NCBI GenBank assembly: GCA_037783545.1
Contig: JBBELK010000450.1
Location: 434,001-498,000 of the forward strand
From: Henricia sp. BOLD:AAB3569
Lineage: Eukaryota > Echinodermata > Asteroidea > Spinulosida > Echinasteridae
Direction: 5' to 3'
DNA: 64,000 nucleotides
Numbering within the stretch: the first letter of the stretch is position 1; every line of letters starts with the position of its first letter. Of the stretch, positions 49,101-61,100 are shown one piece after another. Position numbers and translations under genes: made by a program. The notes below the pieces were generated by a model. The model had not been told where the DNA came from and did not search any database. It was given only the letters and a program-made list of their open reading frames with translations.

Positions 49101-52100
49101 ACGTACGCACTGTGGACGTTTCTTTGTATTCGTGCACTTAAGAGAATTGGTCGGAAAATCGTTGTTTTCTCAAAATTCTTCCCTCATCCACCCCAATTTT
49201 TTCCTTATCCATGTTTCTAAACTTTACTCCTAAACCCTAACCTTTTTTTTTTAACCCTCCACCCCCACCCTAACCCCTTTTCCCAAGTTTGGACAACATG
49301 ACTGTGGACTTGAGCGAACGAGTGCAAGTCCACAATCCGTCACTTTTCCCCGCAAATTGTGGACTTGAATGGGTTTCGAGTCCACACCACGTACGCAAGG
49401 TGCGTACATCTAATTTGACACAAGTCAACTCAAACTCTCAACCCAACTACTATAATTCTCTTTTAGAGCAGATCAGCTGACTCCAGACATCAGGGACCAC
49501 ATTCCCTGTATGTCCGCCATAACTTGGGGCCATCCAGTACCATGAACTGTGCGTTTTGTGTTGATGATCAGCTGTTACATTATGCACATCTTTTGTTGAA
49601 AGCTTGCAAAGCCTGTGTACTTTGAAGGGGGCGCATTGTGCGCTGCTCAATTTAACAACACAGAATGCACACTTCATGGCACTAGATGGCCTCTAGTTAT
49701 GGTGGACGTGCAGGTAAGGAGTCCTTAGTTACTGGATTCGTCTATAATTCTCTTTCAGAGCGAATCAGTTAACCCCCGATGTATGGGACTACATCTTCTT
49801 CTCCAAATCCCCCTTCCCCAAATCCACCAAAATCCCGCGAACGTCCCTCGACAAACTCCGCCACGAGTTCCAGTACTGGTACGGCGTCGACCTGCGCGTC
49901 TCAGGCAAAGATCTGGTACCCAACCACCTCACATACTTCCTCTATAACCACTGCGCCGTGTGGCCTAAGGAACCAGAGCGCTGGCCAGCAGCCGTCCGAA
50001 CCAACGGACATCTGTTGCTAAACAATGAGAAGATGTCCAAATCGACGGGGAACTTTCTGACTCTGTCTGAGGCTCTGCAAAAGTACTCGGCAGACGGTGA
50101 GTCACCGAAATATTTTGCCAAACTTAAGAACTGCATTCTTCAAGTTTAACTTAATAATGTGTGCAACCTTCGTGTGTTGAATTTACACGGAAAATATAAT
50201 TAACGACAAAGACATGCTAAAGCTTTTCAACTTGCATTCATCAGAGCAAAACGCAAAAATGGCGTGGGTGACGCTATCGATAATAGGCGGGAATGACGTG
50301 TTCCGAATGCTGTGTGCTAATTGTTAAGCTGACAACAGCAGGGAGCATGATACTGCGCATGCGCAATTAGACTGCATGTAGCATGTGTACAAATTCTTTC
50401 TGACGACATAACACAGATTTTCTGAAGTGAATGTACATGTATGTACATGTAGCTTCGAGCATGTGCAGATGCATGATACTGCATGCTCTGGCCAGTACAG
50501 TGAACTGCTGTTCACTGTATTGTTTCAAGCACTCGGGGTGATTAAGCAAGAGTTGTCCTATAACATTCGGGCTGTGTGGCAGCTTTGTGAGCGTTCTTGC
50601 AGACACACAAATTGACATGAGTTATACTCATTCATTTAAATCTATCGCACAAAGGCTGGAATACTTCTGTGTCTAGCCACAATGTGTGTGCTTCACGTTT
50701 AAATACATGTGCACTTTGATTGTGGAGCCACTGTAAAAATGGCCTTTCGAATTTGTCTAAGTAACATTTGTGCTTTATAATAATATTGACCCTAACGGTA
50801 CCAAATCCTCCAATAGACTCTTTGCACCGCCGGCCATGACAGGGGGCAGGTTTTCATATTGAAATGATGTGACAATAGATCCACAAAGTGCCTAATGATG
50901 CATGGTGGCATTGTGACTACGGTACACCCAATATGGCCGCCCATGCAAAGGGTCTATTCGTGCACAATTTTGTGTAGGACCAAGAAGTTAAGCCTAATTA
51001 GTTATTATGTTTAATATAATGCAAATTTCATGAATATGTTCTTGTGAACTACACATTGCAGAATGAGCCCATGGACTGATGGAACTCAATAGACCGATCC
51101 AGTAAGCTCCGCCCATTTTGGAATTGACCAATCCCAGCCTCAGGTTCAGGTAACCAAAAAGTGGATCCCCATTTTGGTTACCTGAGTCCTCAAACTTTTG
51201 TGCACAGAGCTACGGCAAATGCAGCACGAGTGACGCAAGAACACCATAAACATCATTTTTATCAGCGCAGAGGACCCTAGCCGGATTCAAACGGATTGTA
51301 TAAAACTATCCTAACCTACTTTTAATCCCTTCATAAATGTGTTTTTGTGTAAACGGGAAAAACTCACTAAAATTAGCTTGTCGTTTTGCTATGTTGTGCA
51401 TTCACTGCATTCTAGATGTGTGTCGAGATGTTTTTGTTTGACCGCGCGCGTTACGTGTATTGCAGGCGTGTTGTACGTGCACGCACACGACCAGATACTT
51501 ACATGTAAGTGCACATTTTGCTTTCGAGCGTGCAGTTTCTGTGTGCGTGTTTCAATACGCGCTGACCAGGGTGTGGACACTGATGCACGGCACCGCCACG
51601 CGACTCTACTGCACACGTGCCTCACATGTGTTTTATGTTGCTAGGCAATTTCTAAATGGGCGGGGCTTACTGGATCGGTCTATTATCGGCCCGTAGGGTA
51701 AAATTGCCTGAAGCTTACATCTGTATTCCACCTAAACATACCTTCTCCTTCAGGCGTACGTCTGGCGCTAGCCGATGCTGGCAACCATGCAGTAGAGTAT
51801 GCCAACTTCATTTAATCCTTAGCTACAACATACAAGCTTAGCATATACACACATGTGCTGCGTCAACTGCAGAAACTGGCATCTCTGTAAGGCGCGAGGT
51901 CAAAATAGACGCTGTCAAATTAGTGGCCTCGCGTTTTAGCTCTAGCAGAGTTTTTATCGAAGGCAAAAATCAAAATGGGTCAAAAAAGAAAGAATTCCTC
52001 TTCAAATTGTTTCTGTTGACAGAGAACCGTGTGCCAGTTTGAAGGGAACCGTTTCCAATTGCTGGGTTGGTCGATGATTGACAGGTTTACAACTAGCCGC

Positions 52101-55100
52101 CTGCACGAAGGGAACAAAAGGCTGCTACTGGCCGACAACTTCAAAGGGAGCCGCCCGACCCTCCAGGCATGAATGGGTTGTGGTTAAACACCCTTGTTCG
52201 GGTGGTCACGTGATAAACAGTGGCAGCGAGTCAGCCAGGAGTAGTCACACAATGGCCCGTAATTCGATAAGCTCTCTATTGTTCAGTGAACGTGGGCTGG
52301 GTTAAACATTGCCCTATATCTATCGTCTGGCCAGACAAGTTGAATCGTTTGCTTGTTAATTCACTGAAAACCGTGCAACGGTGTATCGTTTATGTACCGT
52401 TTCCTGGTTTACAGACCGTTTCTATTTTGACCTCGCGCCTAATTTTTAACTCTTCTTTTTCAGGCATGCGTCTGGCCCTAGCCGATGCTGGTGACCACCC
52501 AGTAGAAGATGCCAACTTCATTGAATCCTTAGCAGACGCTGGTATCCTGCGCCTCTACACATCCCTTGAATGGACCAGGGAAATGCTGGCTGAAGAGAGC
52601 GCCCTTCGGAGGGGAAACATGGACAGCTTTCATGACCGGGTCTTCATTAGTGAAATGCATCATGGGATACAGGAGACTGAGAAAGCCTACGATAGGATGA
52701 TGTACAAAGAGGCTCTTAGAACTGGGTTCTTCGAGTTTCAGGTTTGTTAAGGTCGGATTTGCAATGTCTCAAATTATAATCAATTATTTACCCGGAAAAA
52801 AATCTTACTCGTATAGAAGAAAGAAGTGGTTCCAACTGTCCAATGCAATGATTCCACCCAAAATGATATCTTTTTATAATTAAAATTTTATAAAAAATGC
52901 ATGTGCAATTTTTTTACAAAGGCATCCTCATATGAACAAACTAGTCCCCTAACTACCATAGTATTATGACTCCATTTTCTGTGCAGTATAGCCAAGGAAC
53001 CAGCCTAAATAGGACACTGGCTTTGCACAATTTATTGAAAGCATGGACACAGTTTCCAATCCAGTAATCTATCTTTAACTTTTCATTTCGGTGCACCACT
53101 CACAATAGCTTAAAAAATATCTGCTTCCGGCCGGAAAGCTGCTGCCTGTGGCAGACCTTGGAAAACAATTTAAAGGCAGTATACATGATTGGTATCTCGA
53201 AGAATCAGAAATGTTCACAGATTTACACATAACTTACACGATATAAACATGATGACGGCAGAAAACTTTCCCTGAACTGGTTTTTGAGAAATGAGCAAAA
53301 CAATTATTTTTCGTCTCGCAAGACGTAAATTCAATTCGCCCCAAAACCATTTCGCCCGAGTGCCATTTCGCCCCCAAACCACTTCGCCCCCAAACCACTT
53401 CGCCCCAAATCACTTCGTCCAAACACTACCTCGCCCAAATGCCACTTCGCCCCAAAACCACTTCTTGCACAGGCCGTGGTTCAGGGCGAAGTGGTTCAGA
53501 GCAGTGGTTTTGGGGCGAAATGACTGCAAACCCTTTTTTGACTGTTTTCTCAAAAGTTAGACGAAGTACGGAGCTGGTTTTTGCTCAGGTTGGTTTTAAT
53601 CATGCATATCTTCAATCACAGTTTACCAATCATGTATACTAACTTTAAGTAAAAGAGTTGACTGTTGCGGTCTAATGTCTCTTTTTATCCAAGTCCTGTT
53701 CGCTTTCTGGCAACTCTGGCTTATGGTGTGTCTACACAAAATACTAAAATCTTAAATGCTGTGTTGTACGAGCTGTGATGTTGTTACTCTTTTGCAGGCA
53801 TCGCGAGACCGTTACCGTGAGCGAGCCACAGACGGAATGCATCACGATCTCATCATAAAATTCATTGAGTGCCAAGCTCTACTATTAGCACCCATCTGCC
53901 CTCATCTATGTGAACACATCTGGGGAATGCTAGGCCATGTAAGTATGTTGTTACGCCCCAACTATGCCAACTTATTGTCCAGACTTGACACTTAGTTGGA
54001 GCTGGCCCAATTGTTTCTTGGAGAATCCTAACTAATTTTTGGGAAAGCCTTAACTCTGCTCCTAGCTCCCATCAGCCCACATCTATGGGCGTGTTTGTTT
54101 CATGACAGATCCGAATCCAGATCCCGATCTGTTTTACCGCGCAGAAACAAACGAAACCGCTCTCAACTCGGATCTCAAATCACGTGAACTGCAATTTATT
54201 TACCAAATTTGTCAAATTTCTGTTCCAAATTTCTCCCACGACATTCGTCGTAAATAAACAAGCATTCTAAATTTGTTTGTATCGTGTGTTGCCTCTGAAA
54301 ACTGAAACAACACGGTTCTACTCACACAAAATCTCCACGATGTTTACGTCGCCATTTTGGATCTAGCGCTGAACCATCTCTCGAGAATGATTCCACAGAT
54401 CACAGATCTCGATCAGGATGTGCGCGAAGTGAACGAGTTCACTTTGGATCTGCGCAGATCTGCATCTGGATCCGTCCAAAACGCCCTATGTGAACACATC
54501 TGGGACATGCTCGGCCATGTGAGTATGCGTGTTAACATGGCACTTTTAGACAGCGCGAGACTGTAATCGTGAGCGCATAGTGAAAGGTGATGTGTTTGAT
54601 TAATCCCTGTGTGCATAAGCTGCACGGGACTGCATACTCCATAGGGTGTTGAGAAGGATTAAGGAATGATATTACTGAGCCCAATGACCAGGGGTAATAA
54701 TGTAAACCGCATTGAGACTGTATGAAATGCGTTTTTGTTTTACAATTAGACAATATTATTATTGGAAAATAGAATTAAGTAATGACAAAGTCATGCTAAA
54801 GCTTTTTGACTTGAACTCATCAGAGCAAAACGCAAAAAATGACGTGGGTACGCTATCGATGTAAATATAAGGCTGAAGAGCGGTGATGACGTGATCAGAA
54901 TGCTACGCGCTGATTGGTCAGCTGGCAACAGCAGGGACTATGCTACTTCGCATGCGGCGTTAGACTACATGTAGCGTGTGAACAAATTCTTTCTGGCGAC
55001 ATAACACAGGCTTAGTGAAGTGGATATACATAGCTTCGCGCATGTGGAGATGCATGATACTGCGTGCTCTGGCCAGTACCATGAACTGCTGTTCGCTGTA

Positions 55101-58100
55101 TTGTTCCGAGCACTCGGGGTGATCAAGCAAGTGTTGTCCTTTAGCAGATGTGCATTAGATCGGGCTGTGTTGCAGCTTTGCGAGCATTATTGCGGGAAGC
55201 AGGCACGTTGCTGCGTATGGAGGATGGGACATGCTGTTTAATGCGATCCTCCAGTCTTTGAGACGTAACGAGCTTCACATCGGCACCGAGCAGCAGTTCA
55301 CGGTGCTGGCCAGAGTACTCCATGCTGTTGCCAGCTGACCAATCAGCGCGTAGCATTCTGATCACGTCATAACCGCTCTTCAGCCTTATATTTACACCGA
55401 TAGCGTACCCACGCCATTTCTTGCGGTTTGCTCTGATAAGTGCAAGTCGAAAAGCTTTAGCATGTCTTTGTCGTTACTAAACCTATTAAAAAACCCATAT
55501 TGGGAGCTTTGTATTTTACAATTATCACAGTAATTAATGCAATATCTGGTATAGTGCCTAATCACCATTGAAATAAACAAATTTGGATTTTACACTTATA
55601 TCAGATCGTAATAGACCGATCCAGTAAGCTCCGCCCATTTAGAAATTGCCTAGCAACATTAAACACATGTGAGGCACCTGTGCAGTAGAGTCGCGTGGCC
55701 GCGCCGTGCGTCAGCGTCCGCGCCCTGAAACACGCACACAGAAACTGCACGCTCGAAAGCAAAATGTGCACTTAAGTATCCGGTCGTGTGCGTGCACGTA
55801 CAACACGCCTGCAATACGCGTAACGCGCGCGATCGAACAAAAACATCTCGACACACATCTAGAACGCAGTGAATGCACAACATTCATTGTAGCAAAACGA
55901 CAAGCTAATTTTGGTGAGTTTTTCCCGTTTACACAAAAACACATTTATGAAGGGATTAAAAGTAGGTTAGGATATTCTTATACAACCCGTTTTAAACCGG
56001 CTAGTGTCCTCTGCGCTGATAAAAATGATGTTTATGGTGTTTTTTGCGTCACTCGTGCTGCATTTCGCCGTAGCTCTGTGCACAAAATTTTGAGGACTCG
56101 GGTAACCAAAATGGAGATCTACTTTTTGGTTACCTCAACCTGAGGCTGTGATTGGTCAATTCCAAAATGGGCGGAGCTTACTGGATCGGTCTATTGGCTG
56201 AAAAACAAAATTGTATAAGCCGTGCTTAAATGTTGGCATCTCTCACATAGTAAGCTAAAGAACTTATTCTTAAGAAAGGATGTGGTCAAAATCAAATCTA
56301 AATTTCGTCATCTTGACCCGCAGAAAGAGTCCACTATGAAGGCCCAGTGGCCGGTAAAGTGGATGTCAAACTCCTGAGGTAATCGGAGTCCCTGATGGAT
56401 TCAGCTCATGATTTGCATCTTCGTCTCGAATCAAAAATAAATTTCTTCATCTTGGCTTGCAGAAAGAGTCCATTATGAAGGCCAAATGGCCAGTGGCCGG
56501 TAAAGTGGACGTCAAACTCCTGAGGTCATCAGAATATCTGATGGATTCAGCTCATGACTTCCGTCTTCGTCTCAAGAACTTCATGATTCCTCCCAAGGGA
56601 AAGGTCAGTCAAGGTTTTCTTTCTGACTTGGTCACAGCTAGAATTTGAAGAATTTAATTGTTAGAATTCAAAGGTTTGATGATTCCAAGATACCTGCATT
56701 TACCATTTCCAAATGTTGTCTCACAATGTAGCAAAAGCCAAAATGCAAGAATTACTCGTCGCATTTCTTACACTACCCATCAAAACTTTGTAAACTCCTT
56801 GAAAGTTTCAGGTTTTTGAGAAGAAAATTTTTTGTGAATGTTAATTTTGTGAAAGCAAATGTAGGTGTATTCTAACAAAAAGCAATATATACATGTTAAT
56901 TTTAGTGCCATCTTCGGCTCCAGCAGTGGGCTTTATCAACAAATTGGAGAGCATGCAAAAAGAAACATCTAAACTTGATGTTCATCAAAGATTTCCCCCT
57001 TTTTTTACCTATGACAGCTACACACAATCTCTGCATCCTGATTGTCAGTTTATCCAAACATTCAGTGGAAATACGCATCTTTTAAGACTCTCCAAAGGTT
57101 TTCTTGGCTGGTTGGGCATTTCTTTCTGACCTTACGATCCAACTCCTCCCAGAGCAGCTCAATGGGATTGAGATCAGGTGACTGGGCAGGCCATTCCATG
57201 ATGGACAGCACTCCAGATGCTGACTGCTTTCTCTCCTGATACCCCTTACACCTCCGTTTGCTTTAATAGCTTGGTTTATTATGAATATTAAACAAAATAA
57301 TACTTCTTTCTCAAAAACCTCAAACTTGTTTCTAACGTTTTGATTGGTAGTGTATGCAAGAATTATATTCCCAACTTATAAATTAATGCTGAGGTTTTGG
57401 TCAATCATGGTTAGCCAGTTTAACTTCTAGTGTCGTTTGTGCTTTGATATGTGGGTACTTTTACTCCAATCTTATTAATGTAATTTTGTTGTAAGCACTG
57501 CTAGCAATGCCTCCACACACATTCCTTTCCTTTTTTGGATATTCGAGTTTAAAGGCAGTATACATCATTGGTAATCTCGAAAATCAGAAATGTTCACAGA
57601 TTTACACCTAACTTACACAATATAAACATAATGACCGTAGAAAACTTCCCCTGAAATGGTTTTGTCTGAAGTGCTATAGTCTTTGAGAAATGAGAAAAAC
57701 AATTAGTTTTCGTCTTATGAGACGAAAATTCAATTCGCCCCAAAACCATTTCGCCCAAGTGCCATTTCGCCCCAAACCACTTCGCCCGAGTGCCATTTCG
57801 CCCCAAATTACTTCGTCCAAACACTATATCGCCCAAATGCCACTTCGCCCTAAAACCACTTTGTGCACAGGCCGTGGTTCAGGGCGAAATGGTTCAGGGC
57901 GAAGTGGTTTTGGGACGAAATTACTGCAAACCCTTTTTTGACTGTTTGGTTTTTATCATGCATATCTTCAATCACACAGGGGGATACAACTATTTGTAAC
58001 AGTTTACCAATCATGTATACTATCTTTAACAGTGTACACTCCATCTTGTAACCCAACAGAAGGGCGCAGCTCCACCACCGAAGCCTACCCACGGCACCTT

Positions 58101-61100
58101 GTTTGTAGCCAAGACCTACCCTCCGTGGCAAAATGCTGTCTTGACGACTCTCAAGAAACTTTACGACGTAAGAATTTCAATGTTTTTTGTAAAGGCTGAA
58201 TAAAATATTGATGTACTTGTTAAAGACTTTGCTCAGTGGCCATGCAGCTTTCCCCTCAAAGCACCAACCCCCCCCCCCCATCCCCCCCTCCCCCCTGTAT
58301 AGACGGTATCGAATAGCCGCATTTCGTCGGGCACCTTTCGTTTAAACCGTTCAACAATGGAAGCACAATACAGTAAAATCGCGTTAAGTCGAAACCGGAT
58401 AACTCGAAACTCCGTTTACCTCGAAGTGATCGCAAATTCCCGACATAAGAATAGAATTTTGTGCACACAAATACTCCCGTAACTTGAACTTCCAACACGA
58501 GTAACTTCGTTTAGCTCGAAAATTTTTTCAGCTAGTCCCAAAAGAAACCGCTTCTGACACGATCACAAAGAAGTGTGAAAAGCTCTTCATGTGTCACAAC
58601 TGTCAATTTCAACTTCTCTTTTCATTGAGCAAGTCAAAAAATGCAAACACGCACGCAATCGAACTCGTAACCCCAATGAATCGGGCCTTCCTGGAACGCC
58701 TGAATGGTACCGGGGCCAATTGATGTTCGCCGTGGTTTGGCACATTTCGCGCGTGTGGTAGCATTCAACAACCACGAACAGCATACCCACTGACATTGAT
58801 GCAATAATCGATTCCGCAAGCGGCACGCGATGCGTGGTTTCGTTTGTGCCCGATTGATACCGCCGGGTCGACTATACTAAAACATGAAAGTTGCCGCTTG
58901 CCTTGCAAGCAGTGCCAGTGGACAATAGTGCGCCCTCTATTGACACAGGAAAGCAACGTGTACGTTATGCCTACGCTCGCCGAGACTCCCAAAAGAAGAC
59001 ACAAAACACTTGGTACGTTGGATTTTTTAAGCTTTAATTTTTGTACAAAATACAATCACAGAAAATACACCTTCAATAAATACAAGAAATCATGTGAAAC
59101 CTGCTGATTTTCTAGATTGGAAAAGACTTAAAAAGGGCTAAATATCGAGTCCAAGCCATACACATTTATGGCTAGTATAGGCAAGCGATACAGTGCACAT
59201 ATTTCGAGCGTTGGTACTCAAATGGAAGGAGCAAATCGGGACCTCCGTTTAACTCGAACTCTGGATACCTCGAAGTTTTCGTACATTCCCTTGAGTTTCG
59301 ACTTAACGAGATTTTACTGTATGTGCAACCATGCATGTCCTCAAGGAACAAAGAAACTGCCCCACGAAATGGCGGCTATTCGGTACAGTCTATTTCTTCC
59401 CCGTTAAATTACAACTCGGTGAAATTCAAGTTTCTGCAAACACACCCTCAATTGATAGGCATGTACTCATAGCTTGACTCATTCTCTTTCAAATTTTGTG
59501 TTCAGTAAGGGTGACTACTATTGGATAACTTTGGTTATTGACCTTGATAAGGAACATTACCAAAAAGCTCTGAGGAGTAATGAGATTCGCTACTTGTTAC
59601 CAGTGAGTGCTATTGGGTTAATACTAAGCCCAACCCATATTTCTGTATTCAAAAAGCCATGAAAAAAAAACTTCGATGAAAAATCCAGCATTTGTACCTT
59701 TTTTGATAGTCGACATATCCCTCCAGCCGACTTACACCGCTGTTTTTTTCAAATTGTCCGTTTTAAGTGGATAAATTGCAAGCAAAAGTGCGGTTTTCAA
59801 AAATGAAATTTTAGCGATTTCTGAAACGCTCATTAGGTATTAATGATATGTGCGTGACCCCGTGACGCAATCCCGAGAAACACGAGTAAACACGGTCGGC
59901 AGTTCCATACGTTTACACGCAAAAAACTCAGAAAACCGTCTCTGTTCGATAGTGTTTTTTGAAGAATTTTTCTCGTGCAAAAAGCCAGAGATGTGCCCAG
60001 TAGTTGTGTGGTTGTATGCTTTACCAGACACCATGAAAAAAAAAGAGCAGAAAGATTTTCTTTTCTATTGCCAAGAAAGAGAAAAGGGATTCGCTCTTTA
60101 TAACTTATACCGCCCGATGTTCAAACACGTGGGAACTACGGCCCACAGGGACCGTTCCCACTGCTGTACACAGACCGCTGTGAAAGCCGTTCGTTCCGTG
60201 ACAAAACCACCCATCGCAATGCTCCAGTATTTACTTCAAAAGAGCTTCATTGTGAGCCACAATTTCACCGTTTTTTCACAAAACAGGTGAAACAGGTTGT
60301 CATAATACGTGAAGTGTTTTTCACGTTTGTATTTTGAATTACGAGGACAAACAGGCATGATAAACATTCACTCAGTGTCTTTTCCATTCAATACTGCACA
60401 GGCCGTTTTGTGTTCTCAGGATGACGTCAAAACCCTGTTTATCAACAAACCAAGTGACCTCAAACGTTTCAGAATTTTGGGTGAAGATGGTCGGAACTGC
60501 TTTGCGTTTTAAGCAAAAGCCTGTCAATTTGTTTGTGGAAAACAGTTGTGATGGTGTTGTAGACACATACACCTCCATGATAAACAGGAAAACTTTAAAA
60601 ATGTGGACGGGGGGATACTAGCTGTTTAAACTATTTGGACTGCCCTCATCTAAATACTGAACTCACTGTAAGTATTTTATGACTTTGTTGAATTAATTGA
60701 CATTTTTGTCCCATGTTCCTTTTCAGAGCAATGCCGGCAGTTTTCCAGACAATAAGGAGATTCTTAACCAGTTGAAGTCAATTGACCTGCTCCAGAAATA
60801 CATGAAGAAAGTCATGCCGTTTGTACAACACGTCAAGGTAAAAAACTAATTACAATTGGGACTACCAAGGAGCACCTCACTTTGTAATCACTGAACACTT
60901 TATAATAATTGTTGGCGGCACTGTCTACTCCATTTTAATATCAAGCAAATTGGACTTTTAATTGTACACTTTATACAACTTCTAGTCATATCTTTTGTAA
61001 ATGTGCAAATTTGGCTTTAAGAAACACAATTTCTTAAAGGCCCTATAATTACGTCGGGTAAGGGCCAAACAAACCTTAATTAACATTCAGTTTCCCCGAC

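Noticed and set aside
49200-49290. Interstitial telomeric repeats
   Set aside because: CCCTAACC occurs only a few times and irregularly, not as tandem TTAGGG units.
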